DNA from: an uncultured Mucilaginibacter sp.
GTDB taxonomy: Bacteria > Bacteroidota > Bacteroidia > Sphingobacteriales > Sphingobacteriaceae
DNA length: 50,226 nt
Direction of reading: 5' to 3'
Assembly: GCA_903866915.1 (NCBI GenBank)
Contig: CAIPPO010000102.1
Location: forward strand, 1 to 50,226
In this document: one piece after another, positions 26,907-35,996 of the stretch
How the letters are laid out: every line of letters begins with the position of its first letter
Numbering within the stretch: the first letter of the stretch is position 1
Program-made: the position numbers and the translations under genes
Notes under the pieces: generated by a model
Database searches by the model: none
What the model was told of the DNA's origin: nothing
Seen by the model: only the letters and a program-made list of their open reading frames with translations

Positions 26907-28193
26907 ATGTTTTTTACCGAAGACTTTATCAACTATACCTGGAAATTCCGGCTCTTTGACCGGGATAATTTATTGACAACCGACGGTGAGAAAATAGAGG
27001 TTTTTTCGGCGGGATTACCTAATGCCGACTCTGGTCCCGATTTCCATAATGCCCGTATAAGGATTGGTGATACAACCTGGGCAGGCAATGTAGAAATACA
27101 TATCAACTCGTCAGACTGGCATAAACACAAGCATACCAACGATGCAGCGTACAGCAATGTGATATTACATGTGGTGTATCGGGACGATGACCCGATAGTT
27201 TTACCCAATGGCCGTAAAATACCCACACTTGAATTACATCAACGCATTGCGCCCGAACTTTACCACCGGTATCATCAACTTGCTTTTGGCAACCCGCAGT
27301 TTATACCCTGCGAGGGCAGTATCCGGTTTGTGGATGATTTGACCCTGCGCAACTGGCTAACCCGGGTTTTGATTGAACGACTGGAAAAACGGGCCCTCGT
27401 GGTTAATGCTGCATTAGAAAAAAACAAAGGCGATTGGGAAGAAACCTTTTACCAGTTTTTGGCGGCAAACTTTGGTTTTAAAACCAATGCCCTGCCATTC
27501 GAATTGCTGGCAAAATCGTTGGCGCAGTTGACACTGGCAAAGCATAAAAATAATCCGCTGCAAATAGAAGCACTGATATTTGGGCAGGCAGGTTTGCTTA
27601 ACGAAGAATTCAAAGACGAATACCCGCAAAAATTAAAAGCAGAATACTTATTCCTTCAAAAAAAGTTCGGGCTTCAGCCTATCGAGAAACACCTATGGAA
27701 ATTTATGCGCATGCGTCCAACGAATTTCCCTACCATTCGATTAGCACAATTTGCTGCTTTGATTGTTAAATCAAATCACCTGTTTTCAAAGATCATCGAG
27801 ATCAAAGATGTAGCACAACTCAGAGGATTATTTGATCAGTTGCATATCCATCCTTATTGGGAAAATCATTATCGCTTTGATGTTGAATCGAAGCCATTAT
27901 CCAAAAGTTTGGGACAAACTTCAATCGATATTCTCTTATTAAATTCTTTTGTGTTATTTTTATTCTGTTATGGAAAACATAACCAGCAAGAGTACTTTAT
28001 CAACCGCAGCCTTAAATTGTTGGAAAAATTACCCGCCGAGGATAATCATATTGTAACTAATTTTGATTCGTTGGGTATAAAGGTTAGTACAGCATTTGAC
28101 TCACAGGCTTTGCTGGAACTTAAAAACTGTTATTGTAGTCATAAAAAATGCCTGCAATGCGGCATAGGAAATAAGATACTTAAAATGGCGTGA
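26907..28193 (+). CDS. DUF2851 family protein
   Basis: The 428-aa cytoplasmic protein has DUF2851 features: NADSGPDFHNARIRIG, WAGNVEIHINSSDWHKH, HVVYRDDDP and LNYxxxRPxNFPTxR-like text (MRMRPTNFPTIRLAQ). The C-terminus is Cys-rich (NCYCSHKKCLQCGIGNK) and may bind a metal. Residues Asp, His and Glu in the N-terminal block hint at a nuclease-like fold, but no function is established. A PspC-domain gene starts one base after its stop. Confidence 0.9.
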   Translation: MFFTEDFINYTWKFRLFDRDNLLTTDGEKIEVFSAGLPNADSGPDFHNARIRIGDTTWAGNVEIHINSSDWHKHKHTNDAAYSNVILHVVYRDDDPIVLPNGRKIPTLELHQRIAPELYHRYHQLAFGNPQFIPCEGSIRFVDDLTLRNWLTRVLIERLEKRALVVNAALEKNKGDWEETFYQFLAANFGFKTNALPFELLAKSLAQLTLAKHKNNPLQIEALIFGQAGLLNEEFKDEYPQKLKAEYLFLQKKFGLQPIEKHLWKFMRMRPTNFPTIRLAQFAALIVKSNHLFSKIIEIKDVAQLRGLFDQLHIHPYWENHYRFDVESKPLSKSLGQTSIDILLLNSFVLFLFCYGKHNQQEYFINRSLKLLEKLPAEDNHIVTNFDSLGIKVSTAFDSQALLELKNCYCSHKKCLQCGIGNKILKMA

Positions 28194-28194
28194 T

Positions 28195-28419
28195 ATGTTG
28201 CAACGGATAATTACCTTTTTTGAGCGCTACTCCTTCGGAGTATGCACGTACCTGGGCGAACGCTTAAACATCTCCATCTCCAAGATCAGGTTGTTTTTTA
28301 TTTACTCGTCTTTTCTGGCAGTAGGTTTTCCATTGATATTTTACTTCTTTGCAGGCATCGTGCTCGACATCCGCAAGTATGTCAAAAGGAAGAATACCCG
28401 GGTGACTGATCTATTCTAA
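28195..28419 (+). CDS. PspC domain protein
   Basis: The 74-aa protein is a single PspC-type domain: an N-terminal amphipathic stretch (FGVCTYLGERLNISISKIRLFF) then a hydrophobic helix (about 38-60) and a basic tail (RKYVKRKN). PspC proteins are membrane stress sensors in some bacteria, but isolated short versions in this phylum are uncharacterised. It begins one base after DUF2851, which suggests coupled translation. Confidence 0.83.
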   Translation: MLQRIITFFERYSFGVCTYLGERLNISISKIRLFFIYSSFLAVGFPLIFYFFAGIVLDIRKYVKRKNTRVTDLF

Positions 28420-28467
28420 GATTCGCCAGCTAGTAGCAAATTTGGTATGATTCTATGGGAGGACATT

Positions 28468-28490
28468 GATTAATTACCGGGAAATTAATC
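28468..28490. terminator. weak hairpin at the 3' end of the GH97 gene
   Basis: GATTAATT (28468-28475) and AATTAATC (28483-28490) are exact reverse complements around a 7-base loop, overlapping the GH97 stop codon. The stem is almost all A/T and no T run follows, so terminator function is uncertain. Confidence 0.25.
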
Positions 28491-30467
28491 TGTGATCTTT
28501 TTATATAGTCTGATCACTTGCCCGCCGCCGCCAACCATTTTGGCATTAATAACGCTTTGATTAGTCACTTGAATCACCGTTTTAGTTAAATGGTTCGGAT
28601 CTGTGTCTGCATCCGGAGCATCACTATAAACCTCGGCAGTATAATTACCAGGTGGCAAAAAGGAAAGCGATGTACTGATATCATGTGCGGTATTGTTTCC
28701 TATACTACCGATGTACCATTCGCCGCCCTTGCGGCGGGCGATGGTGATATACTCACTAACTTTAGCATTCAGCACTTTGGTCTCGTCCCAGGTTAGCGGC
28801 ACCTGCTGCAAGAATTCAAATCCCGGCTGACCGATATAGGCCTGTGGATAATCGCAAACCATTCCCTGCTCGTTTTCAAGAACCACATACATGCCCAGCA
28901 TATGGCAACGGGTTCCTAATACCATCGGTGCTGTATAATGCACTTTAAAAGTTTTAGCATTAGCTGCCCGGAAGCCCCCTAAATGATAGTCGGTTGAACC
29001 TGCCAGCAAACGCGTAAAAGCAATGTTCAGGTCGGCATCCGGGGTTACGCGTTCGCCCCATTTATCATTCTCATAGTTAAGCGTTCCTTCCCGTGTAAAT
29101 TCGTTCGGGTAGGTTCGGGCAGTACCGGTTGGTTTGTAGGCGCCGTGAAACTGAACATGCAGATGATGTTGCGCTGCTTTTTCCAATATCTCGTTTTGCA
29201 TTTGAACCATTTCCTGATCGTCGCGATCCATAAAATCGCACATCAGGCCCTGAACGCCCCATTTTTCGAGTTGATCAAAGGTTTGGTCCAGTTTAGGATA
29301 CAACGCGTAAAAATGTATCCATACCCTGATACCCACACCACGCTTCCGTGCTGAATCGCATATTTGTTTCATATCCAAACCGGGCACGGCCTTAGAAGGA
29401 TCGGCATGGGGGCCCGGCTGGAAGTTCGCCCCGTCGTTCACATACCATTCGTGCAAACCATATTCCACTACAGAATGGTAACCAAAGCCATATTTAGCAC
29501 AGAAATCAACATAATACATATTGGTTTCGTAGTTGTTGCCCGGGGCCCAGGAAGTATCGGGCGTAACATTACCGTTCCACCACGGAAAAGTTGTTTTACC
29601 GGGTTTTATCCAGCTGATATCTTTTATCCTGCAGGGCTCGCTGAGGTTGGTCAGTATGTTCGACTCTAAAAATGCCCCTACCCTGTCGCTGATCTCCAAA
29701 ACACGCCATGGGCTGCTGTGCGGAAGGCTGGCTTTAACTTTAATATCATTTTGCTTAGGCAATGGCGACAGGCTGCTTTGCAATACCCCATTGTGTTTAA
29801 CCAGGTACATGCCGGCATAATCGAGTAAGTTTGCTTCGGTGACGGCCAGATATATTCCTTTGGGACATTCAAATAAGACGGGGAGATCCATTAAGGTATC
29901 AGTTTTGATATGGCTAACCGGAAGGCGGTCGTATAAGCCTTCATGCGAAGTAGTATAATTTTCCCTGAAAAGCACCAGCGCTTTGGGGTCGCCCTTAAAG
30001 TTGAAAGCGTCTGACTCATCCGTGATCTCAACCTTGTCCGAGCCCGGATGAGCCGGCAGTACCCAGCGAAACGCTGCCCCATCATTAAAAATCCTGATCT
30101 CGAGATCCAGTTGCCGTTTAAGTCCTGTATTTTCTTTCAGGGGCACCAATACCTCGTTGCTGAGACTATGTACATGGCCCGACCTGCCTACCACCAGGTC
30201 GTAACTTTCTTCTATTTGTTTAAACTGTGGTTGGCCGGGGCTTACGCTCCCACCAAATTCGCCACCGTTTTTAAAGCTGATCCTCAGCTGCGAATTTTCG
30301 ATAAGCACATTCCCTTTATAGATCACACTATAGCTTAAGCCTTTTGACCCTCCGTCGAGCCTGAAAACAATATTCTTGTCGGGTGAAGCAAGCGTGATAG
30401 GTTTTGCTGCCAAAATGGAAAAGGCTGAAGCCAACAGAAAAAACAGTGTTACCCGGAAGTATTTCAT
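28485..30467 (-). CDS. glycoside hydrolase family 97 (retaining type)
   Basis: The 660-aa precursor has a signal peptide cut near residue 21 (SILAAKP), an N-terminal beta-sandwich (about 25-280), a TIM-barrel catalytic domain (about 290-560) and a C-terminal beta domain. GH97 members hydrolyse alpha-glucosides or alpha-galactosides. GLMCDFMDRDDQEM supplies an Asp nucleophile (Asp411), and Glu466 in TLNYENDKW is the likely acid/base. This marks the retaining (alpha-galactosidase-like) branch rather than the inverting SusB branch. No SusC/SusD pair is adjacent, so it is not in an obvious polysaccharide-utilisation locus. Substrate preference is inferred only. Confidence 0.92.
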   Translation of the reverse strand: MKYFRVTLFFLLASAFSILAAKPITLASPDKNIVFRLDGGSKGLSYSVIYKGNVLIENSQLRISFKNGGEFGGSVSPGQPQFKQIEESYDLVVGRSGHVHSLSNEVLVPLKENTGLKRQLDLEIRIFNDGAAFRWVLPAHPGSDKVEITDESDAFNFKGDPKALVLFRENYTTSHEGLYDRLPVSHIKTDTLMDLPVLFECPKGIYLAVTEANLLDYAGMYLVKHNGVLQSSLSPLPKQNDIKVKASLPHSSPWRVLEISDRVGAFLESNILTNLSEPCRIKDISWIKPGKTTFPWWNGNVTPDTSWAPGNNYETNMYYVDFCAKYGFGYHSVVEYGLHEWYVNDGANFQPGPHADPSKAVPGLDMKQICDSARKRGVGIRVWIHFYALYPKLDQTFDQLEKWGVQGLMCDFMDRDDQEMVQMQNEILEKAAQHHLHVQFHGAYKPTGTARTYPNEFTREGTLNYENDKWGERVTPDADLNIAFTRLLAGSTDYHLGGFRAANAKTFKVHYTAPMVLGTRCHMLGMYVVLENEQGMVCDYPQAYIGQPGFEFLQQVPLTWDETKVLNAKVSEYITIARRKGGEWYIGSIGNNTAHDISTSLSFLPPGNYTAEVYSDAPDADTDPNHLTKTVIQVTNQSVINAKMVGGGGQVIRLYKKITD

Positions 30468-30575
30468 TGGGGAAAGTTTATAATTGGTTATAAAACCTAA
30501 ATATAAATACCGATTCGGTAAAAGCAGTTTTTAAAATTGATTTTGTGAATAAACTGGTCCATAACATGTACCAGC

Positions 30576-30655
30576 CAAAGAAAGGAGTAACCTCAAACCG
30601 AAAAAGTATTTGAAATTTGAAAGCAACCCATCGGCCGAGGTTACTCCTTTCTTTG
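30576..30655. repeat. 19-bp perfect inverted repeat with a 42-base loop
   Basis: CAAAGAAAGGAGTAACCTC at 30576-30594 is repeated in reverse complement at 30637-30655. The flanks continue imperfectly (CCAGC versus CCGGC). It lies in the gap between two minus-strand genes, upstream of GH97. No T run follows on either strand, and no ORF covers it. A structured RNA leader or a small mobile inverted-repeat element are both possible. Confidence 0.7.
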
Positions 30656-30740
30656 CCGGCTATGGATAAGACAGCTTAAGGAGTCGCGGTGTTGCATCGA
30701 AACGAGTAAATAATTTATTGAAGCCGATTTTCGAAAACAA

Positions 30741-30770
30741 AAAAAAGCGCAGGGATATACCCGCACTTTT
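30741..30770 (-). terminator. terminator of the pepsin-like lipoprotein gene
   Basis: On the minus strand the sequence reads AAAAGTGCGGG, TATAT, CCCTGCGC and then a run of eight T (from 30748 down). This is an imperfect GC-rich hairpin followed by a T tract, located 20-50 bases past the stop of the gene at 30791. Confidence 0.65.
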
Positions 30771-30790
30771 AACGTTAGGGAATTATTTTA

Positions 30791-31924
30791 TCAATTACTT
30801 TTTAAGCCCAGCTTATGATCAGTAAAATCGATCAGGAAGGAATTATTCAGGAAATAGTCAAGACTAAGAACAGAAATATCAGAACCCGAATATTTAGGAT
30901 TTTCGACATAAGCTAAATTATCCATCGACATGGTGGTGAATGAATATCTAAATCCTGTATTGGTGGATACTGAAACAGATGTGTTTGAAGGCAACAACAA
31001 CGCCGTAGAATTTGTCGCGGTATTGTCTTCCAAATAGCTATAGGGTTCGGTGCCACTATCAAAAAGCACCCTTGTTGAAACAGATTTATTGCCGTAGTTA
31101 AGTGTACCGGGTAAAATTGGCAGATATCCTTCGCCTTGCGTAAAGCTTAGCTGAGAAAATGAATATCCTGCAGAATTCAGATCGTCAGTCGTCAGCCCCA
31201 GGGTAACTGCCGAAACCCAGTTACCGTTCGACGAAAAGCTGGTAGCTGGAATTGCATCAACTTTAAACCCTTTGATCAGACCATTACCCGGATCGAAATA
31301 AGAGAATGGACTAGTTATGTAGGCATTGTTCGGAAAAGTAATATCGTATTCTGGTGCAACTCCAAAAACATCAAAATTGTGCGGAGAAAATTGCTTCCCG
31401 CTAGTATTAACGGCTTTATAGTACAAGAAAAAAGGCAGGCGCTTTATCGTGATATTTCCATTTTGATCGCCAATAGTTACGTTAGCATAGGCCAGGTTTC
31501 CATAAACCTTGTCGGTTGTAGCATTATCATCGCCATATTCTATCATATTGCTTTGATTGGTAATGGTTATACCATTTACCACCACAGAATCTGTAGTAAA
31601 ATTAAAACCCGAACTGGTGATCATGGCCGGTGGAATAACGCCGTTAGCATCAATCACTAATCCGCCCGATCCGGTATCAAATACCAGGTCGTAATTAATA
31701 GACTGTGTGCCAATCTTGGAAATTGGCTCCAATAAAACTCTATAAATAGCTGTATCGACAACCACCTGCTCTACCGCATAAAAACCAAGTTTAGTAGGCG
31801 TGGCTACGGGTGTAACAACATTACCTCCCCCAGTTTTAGAATCCTTTTTGCAGGAAACGGCGAAAAGAATAATGAAAACGACTATAACGAAGGGTAAGTT
31901 TTTCAAAAAGTAAAGTTTGTTCAT
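30791..31924 (-). CDS. pepsin-like (A1-type) aspartic protease lipoprotein
   Basis: The 377-aa precursor has a lipoprotein signal with lipobox AVSC (Cys25). The mature part shows two pepsin-type active-site triplets: Asp83 in LVFDTGSGGLVID and Asp289 in RVLFDSGTEPY. A flap-like segment with Tyr130 lies between them (MIEYGDDN, then GNLAYANVTIG, as in pepsin YGTGSxxG...VxIG). Near the end, SLDYFLNNSFLIDFTDHKLGL corresponds to the pepsin ILGDxFLRxYYVVFDxxxxxIGLA block. Spacings (Asp-Tyr 47, Asp-Asp 206) are close to those of pepsin (43 and 183). A1 peptidases are rare in bacteria, where shewasin-type enzymes are known. No propeptide of usual length is seen. Activity is inferred. Confidence 0.8.
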   Translation of the reverse strand: MNKLYFLKNLPFVIVVFIILFAVSCKKDSKTGGGNVVTPVATPTKLGFYAVEQVVVDTAIYRVLLEPISKIGTQSINYDLVFDTGSGGLVIDANGVIPPAMITSSGFNFTTDSVVVNGITITNQSNMIEYGDDNATTDKVYGNLAYANVTIGDQNGNITIKRLPFFLYYKAVNTSGKQFSPHNFDVFGVAPEYDITFPNNAYITSPFSYFDPGNGLIKGFKVDAIPATSFSSNGNWVSAVTLGLTTDDLNSAGYSFSQLSFTQGEGYLPILPGTLNYGNKSVSTRVLFDSGTEPYSYLEDNTATNSTALLLPSNTSVSVSTNTGFRYSFTTMSMDNLAYVENPKYSGSDISVLSLDYFLNNSFLIDFTDHKLGLKSN

Positions 31925-32114
31925 AACAAAAGGAAAATGTAGGGTAATAACTTGAAATTACTGGTTTTATTATCAGACGTACGAAGATGCTGTATCATTT
32001 AGATTTATAAATCTTTACGTTTGCAACGGCACTAAAGTAACCATACTCATTAAAATATTACAATAATCGTACCGGAGGTTGTATGCTTAAAACTTATTAT
32101 TGCGCTAATTACAG

Positions 32115-32810
32115 ATGAGCATAAAAATCATAGCTTTTGATGCCGACGATACTCTTTGGGTAAACGAACCTTATTTCCAGGACACGGAAAAGAAGTTTTG
32201 CGTCCTGATGGAGGACTTTTTGCCGCAGCATGAGCTTTCGCAGGAGCTTTTAAAAATCGAGATCGCCAATCTTTCCATATATGGTTATGGTATCAAGGGC
32301 TATATCTTATCGATGATTGAGGCAGCGCTGAAAATTTCAGATAATAATCTATCTATTGATGCCATTAACAGTATCCTTGGTTTTGGGAAAGACTTGCTCA
32401 ACCAGCCAATTGTGCTTTTGGATAACGTAAAAGAAGTTCTGCAGGCATTAAAGGGACATTATCGTCTGGTAGTTGCAACAAAAGGAGATTTGCTGGATCA
32501 GGAACGCAAATTAAAAAAATCAGGCTTGGTTCACTATTTCCATCATATCGAAATCATGTCTGAAAAGGGCGAAAGCGATTACCGTAAACTTCTCAGACAC
32601 CTCGATATTCATCCAGCAGAATTTTTGATGATCGGCAATTCCATAAAATCGGATATCCTGCCGGTGATTAACATTGGCGGACATGCTATTCATGTACCCT
32701 ATCATACAACGTGGGCGCATGAAAACGTTGCAGTTAAACCAGAACATGAAAATTTCAATCAGGTGGCGTATTTGAGTGAGGTGTTGTCGCTCCTGCTGGA
32801 AAAATCATAA
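32115..32810 (+). CDS. HAD superfamily hydrolase
   Basis: The 231-aa protein has HAD motif I FDADDTLW (nucleophile Asp9, acid/base Asp11), an all-alpha cap inserted after it (about 18-90), motif II/III in LVVATKGDLLDQERKLKKSGL and motif IV in FLMIGNSIKSDILP. Such enzymes are mostly small-molecule phosphatases; the substrate is not predictable. It is a single gene on the plus strand. Confidence 0.88.
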   Translation: MSIKIIAFDADDTLWVNEPYFQDTEKKFCVLMEDFLPQHELSQELLKIEIANLSIYGYGIKGYILSMIEAALKISDNNLSIDAINSILGFGKDLLNQPIVLLDNVKEVLQALKGHYRLVVATKGDLLDQERKLKKSGLVHYFHHIEIMSEKGESDYRKLLRHLDIHPAEFLMIGNSIKSDILPVINIGGHAIHVPYHTTWAHENVAVKPEHENFNQVAYLSEVLSLLLEKS

Positions 32811-32848
32811 GATACTTTCAGCAAGTTTAGGCCCGGTATTCGATATGC

Positions 32849-33361
32849 TCAGATTTCCTTTTCCAGCACCATCAATTCAATTTCAGCCTTGGGTATGCCA
32901 AATTTTTTAGTGTCATGAAAAGGCAATCGCTCTCCTGTATCCCTATAGCCACGGCGCTTGTACCAGGCGATTAATTCGGTCCGGGTGGTAATTACAGTCA
33001 TGAAAATAGTCGTGCAGGCCAGTTTTGTGGCCCATATTTCTGCTTCGTGCAATAACTGGCGACCAATTCCATTGGCTTGCAAAGAAGGCGAAACCGATAA
33101 CATACCGAGGTAAAGACGTCCATTACCCCGCTCCTGCAAGTAAACGCAGGCAAGTATTTTTCCCGATTTATCCGTGTATTTCAATATGGTGGTATCACTG
33201 GCATTGAGGTTTTCAGTCATTGTTTCTTCATCAATGCGAATTCCATCCAGCAAATGCGCCTCGCTGGTCCAGCCCAATTGCGAAACCGGGCCGCGATAAG
33301 CACTGTTGACAAGGGTAGTTAATTCGCCTGCATCGGCGACTAAAGCTTTGTTGATAGACAT
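32849..33361 (-). CDS. GNAT family N-acetyltransferase
   Basis: The 170-aa protein has a GNAT fold with the central motif LYLGMLSVSPSLQANGIGRQLLHEAE, including the acetyl-CoA binding Q-A-N-G-I-G. It ends in ELIAWYKRRGYRDTGERLPF, a common motif B end in small-molecule acetyltransferases. The substrate is unknown. It follows the cupin gene with 18 bases between them, likely as one operon. Confidence 0.88.
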   Translation of the reverse strand: MSINKALVADAGELTTLVNSAYRGPVSQLGWTSEAHLLDGIRIDEETMTENLNASDTTILKYTDKSGKILACVYLQERGNGRLYLGMLSVSPSLQANGIGRQLLHEAEIWATKLACTTIFMTVITTRTELIAWYKRRGYRDTGERLPFHDTKKFGIPKAEIELMVLEKEI

Positions 33362-33379
33362 AAAAATTGCAGTATATAA

Positions 33380-33715
33380 TTACAGCGCCCGGTAATCTTC
33401 CCGGACCGGGTCGAAGATATCCAGCAATTTACAATCAGTAATCGCTATCCCGCCGTGGTAAGCTTCTGAAGGAATCAGCGCATAACGGCCCGTATCCAGC
33501 ACCTGCGGATCATCGTTTACAGTCAGTTCAAACTGTCCTTCAAGCACGAAAGTATATTGCTGATGGAAATGTTTATGCCGGGGCACCGTGCACCCGGCAG
33601 CGACTGTTATAAAATTAATAGTATTACCGTCGGTATGAATCAGCTTCGAGAAAAAGCCGGGAGCCACTTCTTTTACGGGTATGTCGTCAAAATATTTAAA
33701 AATACTGGTGTCCAT
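33380..33715 (-). CDS. cupin domain protein
   Basis: The protein is 111 aa from the ATG at 33715 (MDTSIFKYFDD). The upstream in-frame ATG at 33748 would lie ahead of the predicted transcription start, so it is not used. A single cupin fold is marked by GCTVPRHKHFHQQYTFVLEGQFEL, with metal-binding His residues in PRHKHFH and a Gln/Glu position. A second motif is GRYALIPSEAYHGG with His. Such small cupins bind a metal and may be isomerases, dioxygenases or sensors. It is cotranscribed with the GNAT gene. Confidence 0.82.
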   Translation of the reverse strand: MDTSIFKYFDDIPVKEVAPGFFSKLIHTDGNTINFITVAAGCTVPRHKHFHQQYTFVLEGQFELTVNDDPQVLDTGRYALIPSEAYHGGIAITDCKLLDIFDPVREDYRAL

Positions 33716-33733
33716 AACATTTAAATGATGGGT

Positions 33734-33766
33734 TAAATATACAATCATTCCAATGCCCGGTACAAA
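33734..33766 (-). promoter_or_regulatory. promoter of the cupin-GNAT operon
   Basis: On the minus strand TTTG (33766-33763) and TATATTTA (33741-33734) are separated by 21 bases. This matches the Bacteroidota promoter with one base off in the -7 box. The predicted start near 33727 lies just before the chosen cupin ATG at 33715. Confidence 0.5.
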
Positions 33767-33796
33767 TCCGGGATAAAATGATGGAAATATTGATAC

Positions 33797-33827
33797 AAAA
33801 AAAAGCTGCCCGAAAACGGAACAGCCT
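33797..33827 (-). terminator. terminator of the GIN-domain gene
   Basis: Read on the minus strand, GGCTGTTCCG, TTTT, CGGGCAGC form a hairpin with minor mismatches, followed by eight T residues. It sits about 35 bases past the stop of the gene at 33863. Confidence 0.65.
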
Positions 33828-33862
33828 TAACCACTAAAAAAACAACCCTATGATGTAAAAAT

Positions 33863-34462
33863 TTATTCTAAACCGGCCACTATTTCTTTGCCGGCCTGGT
33901 TAACGATCTTATTTTCGGTATTGCGCCCTACTGAAAAACCGTTGTTAACAACCAGGGTGTTCAAATTACGGTTCATCCCAAATTCTTCAACGCGCCCGCT
34001 TAACGAAATAGTAGCCTCGTCGCGCAAGGTGACATTAACGCTGTAGGCATCCAGATCAAGGCTTGCTGTAGCTTTATTATGCAGGTCGATATTGAATTCG
34101 ATCTTTGAAAGTTCGCCAAATGACCTGATCTCGGCATTGTCAAAAGCCGAAACCGAAAGCAGGCTTTCGGATTTGATCCATACCACCAATTTTTCGGTAC
34201 TGTAAGAAGAAATACGTAATACGCCATTCCTGCTTTGAACCAGGGCGGTTTCTGCATAATATTTATTGTAAACCGTTACCTGGTCGGGTGCATTGTCGGA
34301 AATAAACAATTGTACGTTTCCACGAACTTCTATTTTACTGATGGATTTGATGTCATTTAATACAGTGTAATTGCTGTTAGTATTAACAGTGGCATAGGTG
34401 TTTTTTGCGAATAGTGTCAATAAAACGATTGACAGTATCCAAATTGAAATTTTGCTTTTCAT
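33863..34462 (-). CDS. exported GIN-domain (DUF2807) protein
   Basis: The 199-aa precursor has a signal peptide cut near residue 24 (FAKNTYATV). The mature part has the GIN/DUF2807 opening ISKIEVRGNVQLFISDNAPDQVTV, followed by repeating beta-strands of a right-handed beta-helix type (ATASLDLDAYSVNVTLRDEATISLSG). These proteins are proposed head domains of auto-transported or surface adhesins; here it is a single exported domain. It has its own terminator. It is divergent from cbpA across a 612-base gap. Confidence 0.85.
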   Translation of the reverse strand: MKSKISIWILSIVLLTLFAKNTYATVNTNSNYTVLNDIKSISKIEVRGNVQLFISDNAPDQVTVYNKYYAETALVQSRNGVLRISSYSTEKLVVWIKSESLLSVSAFDNAEIRSFGELSKIEFNIDLHNKATASLDLDAYSVNVTLRDEATISLSGRVEEFGMNRNLNTLVVNNGFSVGRNTENKIVNQAGKEIVAGLE

Positions 34463-35074
34463 TTCTTTTGGTATTAAGTTTTTGTGGCTAAACCATAGCT
34501 AATGAGGCGGGTAGGATAGTATTTTAAGGCTGCCCGCATACCCGGTTTAACCTGGTGCAAAGGTGGGGCTTATAAACTTTTCATTTATCATGATAGTGTA
34601 ATATTAACACTAAGAAAAATACACGGCTTTTTACTGCTTATATAACTGTATATCAGCATATTATTCAGCATTATCACCCGGTTAATCTAACAAAGACTTA
34701 CAAATAGCCTGGTAAGAATTGCAGATTTTTCTGCGTATTTTGAACAGTTGGATCGATATTTTTTTACAAATACTGTGCTCAGACGCGAAAAAAAACCAAT
34801 TAATTTTTAATTAAATTACGAGGCATGACAATGGGTTGGATTTGATGAGCAAACGTTTAGTTTTTCAATGTCTGTTAGCATTGCTTTTTAGATAAAAATC
34901 AACCGGAGGAAAAAAAAGAGAGAAAAGGCCAGAAACCTTCGATCCGGTTGGCAAAATCAGAAATATGTTATGGTACACCTAAAGAATTGCTTTGTATCAT
35001 TTCTCAAACACAAGCAATACACTAATTTTATAGGTGTAAAACTAAAGCTGTTTTACAAGGTTAATTGATATCAT
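34463..35074. other. 612-base divergent intergenic region with two small hairpins
   Basis: No ORF of note is seen. TAGTGT (34594-34599) and ACACTA (34607-34612) form a small palindrome that could be an operator. CAACCGGA (34900-34907) and TCCGGTTG (34943-34950) form an outer stem around an inner AAGG/CCTT pair (34925-34928 with 34936-34939). The second structure could lie in a long cbpA leader. Neither has supporting context beyond its position. Confidence 0.4.
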
Positions 35075-35995
35075 ATGGCCTTTATTGACTATTACAAAAT
35101 CTTAGGACTTGATAAACAGGCATCCGACAAGGATATCAAAGCTGCTTATCGTAAAATGGCCCGAAAATACCATCCCGACCTGAATCCCAACGACCCGGAA
35201 GCGAATAAAAAATTCCAGCAGATCAACGAGGCGAACGAGGTTTTGAGCGATCAGGAAAAACGCAAAAAGTATGATAAATACGGCGAAAACTGGCAGCACG
35301 GCGAGGAACATGAAAAATATGCGCAGCAGCAAAGGGCGCAGGGAGGTAATACCTACAGTGGCTTTGGCGGCGGCAAAAGCCAGGGATTTGAAGATTATGG
35401 AGATTTCGGTGGCGGAGGCGACTTTTCCGATTTCTTTAATTCAATGTTTGGTGGAAATGGCCGGAGTAGCAGCAAGCAAGCCAAATACCGTGGGCAGGAT
35501 TTCAATGCCGAACTACAACTTAGCCTTCGCGATATTTTGACGGCTCAAAAACAAACACTTACTGTTAATGGTAAAAACATCCGTTTAACCATACCGGCTG
35601 GTGTAGAGAACGGCCAAACGATAAAAATAACAGGCCATGGTGGTCAGGGTGCAAACGGAGGACCGGCAGGCGACCTTTTTATTAAATTCAATATACCACC
35701 TGAGTCCGATTTTAAAAGAGATGGCGCCAATTTGTACCAGAATATTCAATTGGATCTGTACACGGCCGTATTGGGTGGCGAAGTCACCATTGATACATTA
35801 AATGGCAAGGTAAAGATCAAAGTAGCTCCAGGCACCCAAAATGGCAGTATTGTAAAACTTAAGGGCAAAGGTTTACCCGTTTATAAACAGGAAGGGAATT
35901 ATGGCGATCTATTGGTAACCTACCAGGTATTGGTACCAACCCATCTGAATGATAAACAAAAAGAGCTTTTTACGGAACTATCAAAATTAAAATAA
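35075..35995 (+). CDS. cbpA: CbpA-type DnaJ co-chaperone
   Basis: The 306-aa protein has an N-terminal J domain (residues 4-70) with the HPD motif (His33-Pro34-Asp35 in KYHPDLNP), which stimulates DnaK ATPase. A Gly/Phe-rich linker follows (about 90-140, [12 protein letters not shown]). It then has the two C-terminal substrate-binding domains (for example [22 protein letters not shown] and [13 protein letters not shown]). It lacks the Cys-rich zinc finger of DnaJ, so it is a type II, CbpA-like protein. The next gene, one base after the stop, encodes the CbpM modulator, which confirms the assignment. Confidence 0.93.
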   Translation: MAFIDYYKILGLDKQASDKDIKAAYRKMARKYHPDLNPNDPEANKKFQQINEANEVLSDQEKRKKYDKYGENWQHGEEHEKYAQQQRAQGGNTYSGFGGGKSQGFEDYGDFGGGGDFSDFFNSMFGGNGRSSSKQAKYRGQDFNAELQLSLRDILTAQKQTLTVNGKNIRLTIPAGVENGQTIKITGHGGQGANGGPAGDLFIKFNIPPESDFKRDGANLYQNIQLDLYTAVLGGEVTIDTLNGKVKIKVAPGTQNGSIVKLKGKGLPVYKQEGNYGDLLVTYQVLVPTHLNDKQKELFTELSKLK

Positions 35996-35996
35996 G

